A stretch of DNA of 45,950 nt from Yinghuangia elevatio (GTDB taxonomy: Bacteria > Actinomycetota > Actinomycetes > Streptomycetales > Streptomycetaceae). Within the stretch, counting starts at the first letter, position 1; every line of letters starts with the position of its first letter. Below, piece by piece: positions 16,906 through 26,403 of this stretch. Position numbers and translations under genes: made by a program. The stretch spans positions 1 through 45,950 of the forward strand of contig NZ_JBEZFP010000070.1 in assembly GCF_040649515.1 (NCBI RefSeq), in the 5' to 3' direction. The notes beneath the pieces were generated by a model, which was given only the letters and a program-made list of their open reading frames with translations, made no database searches and had not been told where the DNA came from.

Positions 16906-18519
16906 ATGGGCATCGGTGGCGACCCGGGATCCGCCGGGGCCGGGGGACAGCCCCCGGCCCGTTCCGGTGACGGCGAGAGTGCGGGCGCACCCGTACCGGC
17001 GCCGGGCACCGCGGGCCGGGAAAGCGCAAGCACGGGCAGACACATTCGGACCGGCGGCATGGCGGCCGGGAAGGCGGTCGGCAAGGCGGGCAACGCGACG
17101 GGCCTCGCGGCCGGTTCGGGAGCGGCGGTGGGGAAGGCGGGCACGGTGGCCAAGGTGGCCAAATCGGGAACGGTCGGGGCCTCGGGCGTGGTCAGCTCCA
17201 CCCAGGCCGCGGGCACCGGCACGCGCGAGACGGTGCGGCCGCTCCCGGTGAAGCGCCGGGTACGCGGCGGCACGGTGGCGGCGAGCGAGGGACGTACCGA
17301 ACCGGCGGTGACCGTACCGGCACCTGACGAGTACTCAGAATGCCTGCCCGGTACGGACGATCAGGCCGGTCCCCCGGCGGACACCGACCGGGCCGCGGTG
17401 TCGGATGCGGCAGCCGGACTGCCGACGCACACCGAAATCGAAGTCGGTGCGGGGACGGGCCCCGAGCGGGCCGCCGCCGCCCGCTCACCCGCCTCGTCCG
17501 ACCGCAGCGCGCTCGACGATCACGACCGCGCCGCAGGCCGGATCGCGGACCAGCGCGGTTCGGGCGACGGACGATCCGCCACCCAGGCGGCCGGCGCGGA
17601 GCTCGGCCTCGCCCGCGTCTGGCTGCCCGCCGTCACCCAGGCCCTCGCGCTGGCGACGCGGCTTGCGGAGGCTGTCGCGGAGGCGGGCGACTCGGCCGGC
17701 GAACTCAAGTACCGGGCCGACCTGTTGCGCGACCTGCTCACCGGGCGGCTCGACGACCCGGACCGGCTGCCGCCGCACGGGCTCGCGACGCTGCTGAACC
17801 GCCACGTGACCGTCCTGGTCGCCGAGCCCGATCCTCTACCCGACGACAACGCCGCGACCCTGCGGCGGCACCAGGACGCCCTCGCGGCGGCGTGGACCGC
17901 GGCCGTACGGGCCGCCGACCCCGACGCCGTCGTGTCCGGGTATCCCGGGGAGATCGTCGCGCTGATCTCCGTGCCGCAGGGCTCCGCAGCCCGCGACGGG
18001 ACGGTGGCGATCGGCCGCGAGGCCGCCGCGCGGGTGCGGGCCGCGTGCGCGCGGATCCGGCGTACGTTCACCACCGGCATCAGCCGCCCGGTGCGGGGCA
18101 TCGAGGCACTGCCCGCCGCGTACGAGCAGGCCCGTCGCGCGGTGGCGGCCGGACGCCGCCTGCAAGGCCCGGGTGCGGTCACCGACTTCGACCGCCTCGG
18201 GGTGTTCCGCCTGCTCTCGCTGCTGCCCGCCGACGGTGAACTGGAGCGGTTCGCCGCCGAGGTCCTCGGCGCGCTCGCCGAGCCGCAGGACGCCGAGACG
18301 GCCGAACTGCGCCGGACCCTCCAGGTGTTGCTGGAGACCAACCTGAACGTCGCCGAGACCTCGCGCAGGCTGTACGTGCACTACAACACGCTGCGCTACC
18401 GCATCGGGAAGCTGGAACGCCTGGTCGGCCCGTTCACCCAGGACTCGCGCCTGCGCCTGGACCTGCTGATTGCCCTGGAGATCGTGCACCTGACGGACAC
18501 CGCCCCGCCGCCGTCCTGA
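16906..18519 (+). CDS. PucR-family transcriptional regulator
   Basis: A 537-residue protein. The C-terminal 70 residues carry the PucR helix-turn-helix (LLETNLNVAETSRRLYVHYNTLRYRIGKLE, quoted in part: LNVAETSRRLYVHYNTLRYR), and the middle resembles the GGDEF-like regulator core of CdaR/PucR proteins. The first 180 residues are disordered and low in complexity, with Gly-Lys-Ala repeats around residues 52-85, which no known PucR sensor domain explains. The start at 16906 is supported by a leaderless promoter box. It could regulate the adjacent CoA-transferase-family gene, since PucR members often control nearby catabolic genes; that link is inference. Confidence 0.85.
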   Translation: MGIGGDPGSAGAGGQPPARSGDGESAGAPVPAPGTAGRESASTGRHIRTGGMAAGKAVGKAGNATGLAAGSGAAVGKAGTVAKVAKSGTVGASGVVSSTQAAGTGTRETVRPLPVKRRVRGGTVAASEGRTEPAVTVPAPDEYSECLPGTDDQAGPPADTDRAAVSDAAAGLPTHTEIEVGAGTGPERAAAARSPASSDRSALDDHDRAAGRIADQRGSGDGRSATQAAGAELGLARVWLPAVTQALALATRLAEAVAEAGDSAGELKYRADLLRDLLTGRLDDPDRLPPHGLATLLNRHVTVLVAEPDPLPDDNAATLRRHQDALAAAWTAAVRAADPDAVVSGYPGEIVALISVPQGSAARDGTVAIGREAAARVRAACARIRRTFTTGISRPVRGIEALPAAYEQARRAVAAGRRLQGPGAVTDFDRLGVFRLLSLLPADGELERFAAEVLGALAEPQDAETAELRRTLQVLLETNLNVAETSRRLYVHYNTLRYRIGKLERLVGPFTQDSRLRLDLLIALEIVHLTDTAPPPS

Positions 18520-18520
18520 C

Positions 18521-18540
18521 CGGCCGGTCCGTACCGGCCG
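18521..18540 (+). terminator. Hairpin terminator after the PucR-like gene
   Basis: CGGCCGGT (18521-18528) pairs with ACCGGCCG (18533-18540) around a four-base loop, two bases after the stop codon. Confidence 0.6.
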
Positions 18541-18691
18541 TTCCGTACCCACCGGGGCGGCCGTACGCGCCACGAACGCACACCCGGTCGGCGGGTGGGC
18601 CCGACGCGGGCCGTGTGCTTGACTGTGTCAGGCATGATCGCGTCGGGTCGAGGCCGCTCCGGGCCGACCCAGTTCGGGAGGGGACACCGCA

Positions 18692-19825
18692 ATGGCTGCG
18701 CTGTCGGGGATCAAGGTCGTCGAACTCGCGGGCATCGGCCCGGGGCCCTTCACGGGCATGATGCTCGCGGACGCCGGCGCGGAGATCATCCGCGTCGACC
18801 GGATCGGCACCGGAGCCATGCCGCACCTCGTGGTCGGACGTGGGCGCCTCGGCGGAATCGAGGTGGACCTCAAGCACCCCGAGGGCACCGAGACCGTGCT
18901 GCGCCTGATCGAGTCCGCCGACGTCCTGATCGAGGGCTTCCGCCCCGGCGTGACCGAGCGCCTCGGCCTGGGCCCCGACGTGTGCCTGGCCCGCAACCCC
19001 CGGCTCGTGTACGCCCGGATGACCGGCTGGGGCCAGGACGGCCCCCTCGCGCCGCGCGCCGGACACGACATCAACTACATCTCCATCTCGGGTGTCCTGC
19101 ACTCGTTCGCGCGGGCGGGCGAGCGCCCCGTGCCGCCGCTCAACCTGGTCGGCGACTACGGCGGCGGCGCGATGTTCTGCGCGTTCGGCATCCTGGCCGG
19201 CGTCATCGAGGCGCAGCGGTCCGGGAAGGGCCAGGTCGTGGACGCCGCGATGACCGACGGCTCCGCGGTCCTGTCGGCGTTCATCCACGGCATGCGCGGG
19301 ATCGGCGGCTGGGCCGACGAGCCGGGCACCAACCTGCTCGACACGGGCGCGCCCTTCTACGACGTGTACGTCACCGCCGACGACAAGTTCCTCGCGGTCG
19401 GCTGCATCGAACCGCAGTTCTACGCCCAGTTCCTGGCGGGGCTCGGCCTTGACGGCGAAGACCTCCCCGGGCAGATGGACCGTCCCGGCTGGCCCGCCCT
19501 CAAGGCCCGGTTCACCGAGGTGCTGGGCAGCCGCACGCGCGACGAGTGGACGGCCGTCTTCCAGGACACCGACGCGTGCGTCACGCCGGTGCTGAACTGG
19601 GACGAGGCGGCGGCGCACCCGCACAACAAGGCGCGCGGGACCTACGCCGCGACGGACGGCGGCGTGCAGCCCGAGGCCGCACCGCGCTTCTCGCGCACGC
19701 CCTCGAAGGCGGAGGGCGCCCCGGGCACCCTCACCCCGGGCCTGCTCGCCGGATGGGGGCTGGACCCGGCGCACGTCGCCAAGTTGCGCGAGGCCGGCGT
19801 CCTGAGCGGAATCGCCGACGACTGA
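18692..19825 (+). CDS. CaiB/BaiF family, alpha-methylacyl-CoA racemase-like
   Basis: A 377-residue class III CoA-transferase-fold protein. It carries the AMACR/MCR signature AGHDINYISISG with His125 and Asp126, and VGDYGGGAM with Asp155, matching the His and Asp of mycobacterial MCR that epimerise 2-methylacyl-CoA esters. The N-terminal GIKVVELAGIGPGPF and the mid-region VDLKHPEG are family typical. The probable role is inversion of (2R)-methyl branched acyl-CoA before beta-oxidation; another CoA-transferase role is possible. GGGAGGGG 8-10 bases before the ATG supports the start. It may be co-transcribed with nothing else, as the downstream TetR gene has its own promoter. Confidence 0.88.
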   Translation: MAALSGIKVVELAGIGPGPFTGMMLADAGAEIIRVDRIGTGAMPHLVVGRGRLGGIEVDLKHPEGTETVLRLIESADVLIEGFRPGVTERLGLGPDVCLARNPRLVYARMTGWGQDGPLAPRAGHDINYISISGVLHSFARAGERPVPPLNLVGDYGGGAMFCAFGILAGVIEAQRSGKGQVVDAAMTDGSAVLSAFIHGMRGIGGWADEPGTNLLDTGAPFYDVYVTADDKFLAVGCIEPQFYAQFLAGLGLDGEDLPGQMDRPGWPALKARFTEVLGSRTRDEWTAVFQDTDACVTPVLNWDEAAAHPHNKARGTYAATDGGVQPEAAPRFSRTPSKAEGAPGTLTPGLLAGWGLDPAHVAKLREAGVLSGIADD

Positions 19826-20012
19826 CCGTTTTTCCCGGTCGAGGCTGCCGCGCGCTTCGCAGGCGGCGGCGTTTCGTACGCCTGTACATGAACTGCGCCA
19901 CACGTGCCGTACGCGCGGCCGGAGACTTCCCAGTCCCGGCCGCGCCGCACTTCCGGGACGGCGCCGGGCGTGCCCTCTCCCACAGCCCAGCACCGGAAAA
20001 TGTCTCGCCAGG

Positions 20013-20032
20013 TGTACCGTCCGGACGGTACA
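20013..20032. promoter_or_regulatory. Perfect 20-bp palindrome, TetR operator
   Basis: TGTACCGTCCGGACGGTACA reads the same on both strands. The probable -10 box TACAGT (20029-20034) overlaps its right arm, and the TetR ATG follows at 20042. Binding here would block the regulator's own promoter, so autorepression is likely. Whether the downstream MFS gene shares this transcript is not certain. Confidence 0.85.
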
Positions 20033-20041
20033 GTTCCACCC

Positions 20042-20602
20042 ATGAAGCGGGACCTCCTCCTCGACGCCGCCGAGCAACTGCTCGCCGAGCAAGGCACCAC
20101 GGCGCTGACACTCGCGGCCGTCGCCACGCGCGCGGGCGTCAGCAAGGGCGGGCTGCTTTACCACTTCCCGACGAAGGACGCACTGGTCAAGGCACTCGTC
20201 CAGCGGTTGATCGACGAGTTCGACGCCGCGGTGGACGAGCGGGCCGACGGCTCCCCGGGCGGCTACACCCGGGCGTACGTCGACGCGACGTTCGACATCG
20301 TGACCGACCGGGACCCGCACCGGGCCCGGCGCCGCTGGGCGGTCGTCGCGGCCGCGGCCACCGCGTCCGCGCTCGCCGACCCACTGCGCGAGGCCACCCG
20401 GCGCTGGCACCGCCGCGACGACGACACCGATGTGGTGACCGCGCGCATCGTGCGCCTCGCCGTGGACGGGTTGTGGGAAGCGACGGACTACGCCCCCTTG
20501 CTGTTCGACGCCGAGGAGTGCGAGCAGTTGCGCCGCCGCCTTGTGCGGCTGCTCGAAGACCCCGGCGACACGTCCGAGGTGGCCGGCACCGCAGCCACCT
20601 GA
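20042..20602 (+). CDS. TetR-family transcriptional repressor
   Basis: A 186-residue regulator. The N-terminal helix-turn-helix is LLLDAAEQLLAEQGTTALTL followed by VATRAGVSKGGLLYHFPTKDAL, both canonical. The C-terminal ligand domain is of the TetR_C (helical, 'GGLLYHFPTK' clade) type. It starts at the ATG seven bases after a TACAGT -10 box, so the mRNA is probably leaderless. The perfect palindrome overlapping that box and the MFS gene 325 bases downstream on the same strand make it the likely autoregulated repressor of that exporter. Confidence 0.9.
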   Translation: MKRDLLLDAAEQLLAEQGTTALTLAAVATRAGVSKGGLLYHFPTKDALVKALVQRLIDEFDAAVDERADGSPGGYTRAYVDATFDIVTDRDPHRARRRWAVVAAAATASALADPLREATRRWHRRDDDTDVVTARIVRLAVDGLWEATDYAPLLFDAEECEQLRRRLVRLLEDPGDTSEVAGTAAT

Positions 20603-20664
20603 GGCGGTGCCTGCCCGGCAGCGGCCGTTCGGCGCGATGCCGGCCCCGGCTCTGCGCTCGGACG

Positions 20665-20688
20665 GTCAGGACGTCAGGACGTCAGGAC
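20665..20688 (+). repeat. Three 8-bp tandem repeats (GTCAGGAC)
   Basis: GTCAGGAC is repeated exactly at 20665-20672, 20673-20680 and 20681-20688 in the 325-base gap between the TetR and MFS genes. No gene is seen in this gap, which also holds a CTG/CCG-rich stretch at about 20750-20785. Confidence 0.7.
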
Positions 20689-20927
20689 GACCGTTCGCCG
20701 CCGCGAACCCGCCCGCCGGCCGAATCGGTCCGCCTGATCCGCGTTCCGACGCTGCTGCTGCTGCCATCGCCACCGCCGCCACCCCTGCCGCGCTGCCCGC
20801 GCATGGTGGTTCCGACCGCTTCGCGCACCTGCCCGTACGGTCGGCGCCTCGCGCGCACCGCGTACTCCTGTTCTCCTGTTCTCCGCGCGTCCCACGTGCC
20901 CGCGACATCCCCGGAAGGGGCCTCCCC

Positions 20928-22427
20928 ATGGCAGCCGACCCGGCGTCCGACGCCGCTCTGCCCACGGACATATCCGGAATCAACCAGGGAATCGACCAGG
21001 ACGTCGACCAAGGGACGCACCCCAAGGCCGACCGAGGAGGCGACCCGCCGACGGCGCCGGGGACCGGACCCGGCGCCGGGCCCGAGCACCCCGACGACCC
21101 CGAAGGCGCCCGCGCGGTGCGCCGCGCCCGCCTCGGCATCGCCGGGACCTTCGCCCTGGCCGGCGGCCTGTGCGCCGTCTGGACCGTGCGGGTGCCCGCG
21201 CTGAAGGACAAGCTCGCCGTCTCGGACGGCCAACTCGGCCTGATCGTTCTGGCGTTCGGTATCGGCGGCGTCCTGACGATGGGGCTGATGGGCCGCCTGG
21301 TCGCGCGGTACGGCAGCCGCCGTCTGCTGCGCACCGCCGTCCCGCTGTGCACGCTTGCGGTCGCGGCCATCGGCCTGTCCCCGAACCTCCCGACGGTCAT
21401 CGCCGCGGGGTTCGCCTTCGGCGTCGTGTTCGGCGTCACCGACGTCGCCATGAACACCCAGGCGTCACTGCTCGAACAGCGGTACGGCAGGTCCCTCATG
21501 GCCGGCATGCACGCGGGCTGGAGCCTGGGCGCGGTCACCGGCGGACTGCTCGGCGCCCTCGCCGCAAAGGCCGATCTCGGCTTCACCGCGTCTGTGGTGA
21601 CCGCGGCCGCCGTGGGTGTGCCGGTGTCGCTGTGGCTGCGCGTCACGTACCTGCCCGATGCGCCGCCCGCCCGCGGACCGGCGGAGGAACACGCGCCCGG
21701 CGGGCCCACGGGCAGTTCACCCGACATGTCACCAGGCACATCCTCCGGCGCCTCGTGCGACAAGCGCACCGGCCGGGTGCGCGTGACACTGCCGTTGGTC
21801 GTCTACATCGCGGGCGCGATCGCATTCTGCGGCTACATGATCGAAGGTGCCGTCGCCGATTGGAGCGGCCTCTACTTGCGTGACACCATCGGGTCCGCCG
21901 AGGCGGTCGCGGCTCTTGCGTACCCGCTGTTCGAGGCGGCGACGGCGCTCGGCCGGCTCACCGGCGACCGCATCACGAACCGCTTCGGCGCCAGGGCCGT
22001 GCTGACCGCGTCGGGTCTCGCGGCCGGCATCGGTCTCGGTCTGGCGGTGGCGGCGCGCGGGACGGCGGCGGGACTTGCGGGTTTCTTCCTGGTCGGACTC
22101 GGCGCCTGCCTGATCGTGCCGCTCGCCTTCTCGGTCGGCGGCGCGCTCGGCGGCAGCGAACCGGCGACGGCGGGTGCGGCCATCGCCCGCATCGGCGCGA
22201 TGGCGTACACCGGCCTGCTGCTCGGCCCTGTGGTGATCGGCTTCATCGCGGACGCGTCGACGCTGCGCATCGGACTCAGCACGACACTTGTGCTGGCCGT
22301 GGCGGTCGCCCTCGGCGCGCGGCTGCTACCGGGCAAGCGCCACCTCGACGCACACCCGCACCCGGCGGAGCCTGCGCATTCGGTCGGTCCCGCCCACCCG
22401 GCGGACGCGGGGAAATTGCCGGGATGA
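20928..22427 (+). CDS. MFS transporter
   Basis: A 499-residue 12-helix transporter. A soluble, acidic and Pro-rich N-terminal 60 residues precede the first helix. The MFS motif A is GLMGRLVARYGSRRLLRT in the loop 2-3, with a second copy, GRLTGDRITNRFGARAVLT, in the second half. The central loop between helices 6 and 7 is long and Ser/Pro-rich. Sequence type resembles YbjJ-like and sugar/drug MFS exporters; the substrate is unknown. GGAAGGGG at 20913-20920 fixes the ATG start. The upstream TetR gene and palindrome suggest ligand-induced efflux. Confidence 0.88.
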   Translation: MAADPASDAALPTDISGINQGIDQDVDQGTHPKADRGGDPPTAPGTGPGAGPEHPDDPEGARAVRRARLGIAGTFALAGGLCAVWTVRVPALKDKLAVSDGQLGLIVLAFGIGGVLTMGLMGRLVARYGSRRLLRTAVPLCTLAVAAIGLSPNLPTVIAAGFAFGVVFGVTDVAMNTQASLLEQRYGRSLMAGMHAGWSLGAVTGGLLGALAAKADLGFTASVVTAAAVGVPVSLWLRVTYLPDAPPARGPAEEHAPGGPTGSSPDMSPGTSSGASCDKRTGRVRVTLPLVVYIAGAIAFCGYMIEGAVADWSGLYLRDTIGSAEAVAALAYPLFEAATALGRLTGDRITNRFGARAVLTASGLAAGIGLGLAVAARGTAAGLAGFFLVGLGACLIVPLAFSVGGALGGSEPATAGAAIARIGAMAYTGLLLGPVVIGFIADASTLRIGLSTTLVLAVAVALGARLLPGKRHLDAHPHPAEPAHSVGPAHPADAGKLPG

Positions 22428-22437
22428 TCCCAGAACT

Positions 22438-22474
22438 GCGTTCGTAATCGGCGGCTTTCGCCGATTACGAACGC
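22438..22474 (+). terminator. Strong hairpin after the MFS gene
   Basis: A perfect 16-bp stem: GCGTTCGTAATCGGCG (22438-22453) with CGCCGATTACGAACGC (22459-22474) and loop GCTTT. It begins 11 bases after the MFS stop. Its A/T content is unusual among terminators here; an additional operator role is possible. Confidence 0.75.
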
Positions 22475-22507
22475 CCCCGGTGACGACTCGCCTACCGTGT
22501 GGAGCCG

Positions 22508-22551
22508 CCGTGGGCCGGGACTACTCCGGGCCTTCCTGTCCCGGCCCACGG
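22508..22551 (+). terminator. Second inverted repeat before the DUF3050 gene
   Basis: CCGTGGGCCGGGA (22508-22520) and TCCCGGCCCACGG (22539-22551) form a perfect 13-bp stem with an 18-base loop. It lies 34 bases after the first hairpin and 57 before the next start, so it is either a second terminator or an upstream regulatory hairpin. Confidence 0.55.
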
Positions 22552-22608
22552 TCCGGCACCGAATTTCCCCCGATGCCGGCCGTGCCGCCGACCCAGCAAG
22601 GGACCGTC

Positions 22609-23770
<1,162 letters not shown>

Positions 23771-23903
23771 GGCGACTCCCGGGCCGCGGCGGTCCGCCGC
23801 CGCCTTCGTGCCGTGCTCGCGGCGTACGCGATGCCCCTCGTCGTCGGACGGACTCGCGTACGCCGCGCGGCCGTCACCCAAGGCGTGCGGGCCCGCCTCG
23901 GGC

Positions 23904-23909
23904 TAACTT
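23904..23909 (+). promoter_or_regulatory. -10 box of a leaderless M24 peptidase transcript
   Basis: TAACTT at 23904-23909 lies seven bases before the GTG at 23917. No ribosome-binding sequence precedes that GTG. Confidence 0.6.
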
Positions 23910-23916
23910 GGGCGTT

Positions 23917-25038
23917 GTGAGCCACAACACCGATCTGTATCCCACCGACCGCCTCGCCGCCGCCGCGAAAGCCGCCGCCGAGGCCGGACTCGACGCGCTC
24001 CTCATCTCCCCGGGCGCCGACCTGCGGTATCTCACCGGCTACGAGGCGCTGCCGCTGGAGCGGCTGACCTGCCTCGTCGTCCCCGCCGCGGCCGACCCGT
24101 TCCTCGTCGTGCCGGGGCTGGAGAAGCCCGCCGCGGAGGCCTCTCCGGCCGCGCGCCTCGGCATCGACATCGCCGGGTGGGCCGAGACCGAGGACCCGTA
24201 CGCCCTCATCGCCGGCCGCCTCCCCGGCGGTCTCGCCAAGGTCGGCGTCGACAACCACATGTGGGCCGAGAAGCTGCTCAACTTCCGCCGTGCGATGCCC
24301 GGTACGGAGCAGTCCCTCGCCGGTGACGTGCTGCGCGAGATGCGCATGCGCAAGACCCCGGCCGAGGTCGGGGCGCTGCGCGAGGCCGGGGCCGCGATCG
24401 ACCGCGTGCACGCCCAGGTGGGCGAGTGGCTGCGCGCCGGGCGTACCGAGCGCGAGGTCGGCCGCGACATCGCGGATGCGATCATCGCCGAGGGCCATGT
24501 ACGCGTCGACTTCGTGATCGTCGCCTCGGGCCCGAACGGCGCGAGCCCGCACCACGAGGTCTCGGACCGCGTTATCCAGCCGGGCGACCCCGTCGTGGTC
24601 GACATCGGCGGCACCACCGAGGACGGCTACTGCTCCGACGAGACGCGCACCTACAGCGTGGGGGAGCCGCCCGCGGACTTCACCGCGTACTACGAGGTGC
24701 TGCAACGGGCCCAGCAGGCCCAGCGCGAGGCGGTGCGTCCGGGCATCACGGCCGAGCAACTGGACGCCGTGGGCCGCGACATCATCGCGGACGCGGGCTA
24801 CGGCGAGTACTTCGTGCACCGGACGGGCCACGGGATCGGCCTGGAGACGCACGAGGAGCCGTACATCGTCGCCGGGTCGCCGCTGGTCCTCGAACCGGGC
24901 ATGGCCTTCTCCATCGAGCCGGGCATCTACCTGCCCGGCCGCCACGGAGCGCGCATCGAGGACATCGTCGTCTGCGGCGAGACCGCCGGCGAACCGGTCA
25001 ACCACCGTCCGCACGACCTGGCCGTCGTGGGCGCCTGA
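23917..25038 (+). CDS. Xaa-Pro peptidase family (M24 metallopeptidase)
   Basis: A 373-residue cytosolic aminopeptidase P/prolidase-like enzyme that cleaves next to proline. The creatinase N-terminal domain (residues 1-140) contains SPGADLRYLTGYEALPLERL. The pita-bread catalytic domain retains all five metal ligands: Asp229 (VVDIGGT), Asp241 (SDETRTY), His305 (TGHGIGLE), Glu334 (SIEPGIY) and Glu348 (RIEDIV). The GTG start is supported by the leaderless promoter box and by homology beginning at SHNTDLYPTDRL; upstream codons are open but lie in repeats. Confidence 0.93.
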   Translation: MSHNTDLYPTDRLAAAAKAAAEAGLDALLISPGADLRYLTGYEALPLERLTCLVVPAAADPFLVVPGLEKPAAEASPAARLGIDIAGWAETEDPYALIAGRLPGGLAKVGVDNHMWAEKLLNFRRAMPGTEQSLAGDVLREMRMRKTPAEVGALREAGAAIDRVHAQVGEWLRAGRTEREVGRDIADAIIAEGHVRVDFVIVASGPNGASPHHEVSDRVIQPGDPVVVDIGGTTEDGYCSDETRTYSVGEPPADFTAYYEVLQRAQQAQREAVRPGITAEQLDAVGRDIIADAGYGEYFVHRTGHGIGLETHEEPYIVAGSPLVLEPGMAFSIEPGIYLPGRHGARIEDIVVCGETAGEPVNHRPHDLAVVGA

Positions 25039-25245
25039 CGACCGGACGGCTCGACCGCGAGCGGCCGGCGACGCGGCCGTCTCGATCGCGCGGCCCGGGT
25101 TCCGGAGGCGGGGCCCGGGCCGCACTGCCGCAGGACAGTCGCCCTGCGTACGATCGGAGCACGCCGAGCGGCGATCCCGCCCGGCCCACCTGTCTCATCT
25201 GTCACCGCCGGACTCCCATAAGGGGCCCCACGGAAGGACGCACCG

Positions 25246-26403
25246 ATGGCCGTCGTGCGCAGCATGCCCACCGAGGAAGCCGAAGCCCTCCTCGACCTGA
25301 CCCGCGACCTGGTCGCCAAGCAGGTGGCCCCGCGCGCCGCCGCCGACGAGGACGCGGCCCGCTTCCCCCGCGACATCTTCCGCACCCTCGGCGCCGCCGG
25401 GCTCCTTTCGCTGCCCTACCCCGAGGAGTACGAGGGCGGCGGCCAGCCGTACGAGGTGTACCTCCAGGTCCTCGAGGAACTCGCCGCCGGATGGCTCGCG
25501 GTCGGGCTCGGAGTCAGCGTGCACACACTGTCCTGCTATCCGCTGGCCGCCTTCGGCAGCGACGAGCAGCGCGCGGCCCGGCTGCCCGAGATGCTCTCCG
25601 GCGAACTGCTCGGCGCGTACTGCCTGTCCGAACCGCAGTCCGGATCCGACGCGGCCGCGCTGGCGACGCGCGCGGTGGCGGACGCGGACGGCGCGGCGTA
25701 CACGGTCACCGGGACCAAGGCGTGGACCACGCACGGCGGCGTCGCCGACTTCTACACCGTCATGGTCCGCACCGGCGAGCCCGGACCGCGCGGCATCAGC
25801 ACGGTGTTCGTGCCGGCCGACGCGGAAGGGCTGGGCTTCGCGGCCCCCGAGCGCAAGATGGGCATGCGGTCGTCGCCGACCGCCCAGGTGCACCTGGACG
25901 GGGTACGCGTCCCCGCGGCCGACCGCATCGGGATCGAGGGCAGCGGCTTCAAGATCGCCCTGGCCGCGCTGGACTCCGGACGGCTCGGCATCGCGGCCTG
26001 CGCGATCGGCGTCGCGCAGGCCGCGCTCGACGCCGCGACCGACTATGCCCGGGAACGCCGCCAGTTCGGCGGCCCGATCGCCGACCTCCAAGGTGTGCAG
26101 TTCATGCTCGCCGACATGGCGACCGCCGTGGAGGCCGGGCGGGCCCTCTACCTCGCGGCCGCCCGACTGCGGGACGCGGGAAGGCCGTTCGGCAAGGAGG
26201 CCGCGATGGCCAAGCTGTTCTGCACCGACGCGGCGATGCGCGTGACCACCGATGCGGTCCAGGTCTTCGGAGGCTACGGCTACACCACGGACTTCCCCGT
26301 CGAGCGCTACATGCGCGAGGCGAAGGTGCTGCAGATCGTCGAGGGCACCAACCAGATCCAGCGCATGGTGATCGCCCGTCAACTGCTGCGCGGCGGAGCC
26401 TGA
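25246..26403 (+). CDS. Acyl-CoA dehydrogenase
   Basis: A 385-residue FAD enzyme that introduces an alpha,beta double bond into acyl-CoA and passes electrons to ETF. Domain signatures are CLSEPQSGSDAAAL (FAD/substrate), the mid-beta domain with GTKAWTTHGGVADFY, and the C-terminal QVFGGYGYTTDFPVERYMR followed by LQIVEGTNQIQ with the catalytic Glu at about 366. GGAAGGA before the ATG is a good ribosome site. Chain-length preference is not predictable. Its 3' end overlaps the convergent MMPL gene by 25 bases. Confidence 0.94.
   Translation: MAVVRSMPTEEAEALLDLTRDLVAKQVAPRAAADEDAARFPRDIFRTLGAAGLLSLPYPEEYEGGGQPYEVYLQVLEELAAGWLAVGLGVSVHTLSCYPLAAFGSDEQRAARLPEMLSGELLGAYCLSEPQSGSDAAALATRAVADADGAAYTVTGTKAWTTHGGVADFYTVMVRTGEPGPRGISTVFVPADAEGLGFAAPERKMGMRSSPTAQVHLDGVRVPAADRIGIEGSGFKIALAALDSGRLGIAACAIGVAQAALDAATDYARERRQFGGPIADLQGVQFMLADMATAVEAGRALYLAAARLRDAGRPFGKEAAMAKLFCTDAAMRVTTDAVQVFGGYGYTTDFPVERYMREAKVLQIVEGTNQIQRMVIARQLLRGGA

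Noticed and set aside
18620..18630. TGAC-TGT-GTCA inverted repeat upstream of the CoA-transferase-family gene as an operator
   Set aside because: The arms are only four bases and no second site or good promoter spacing supports it.
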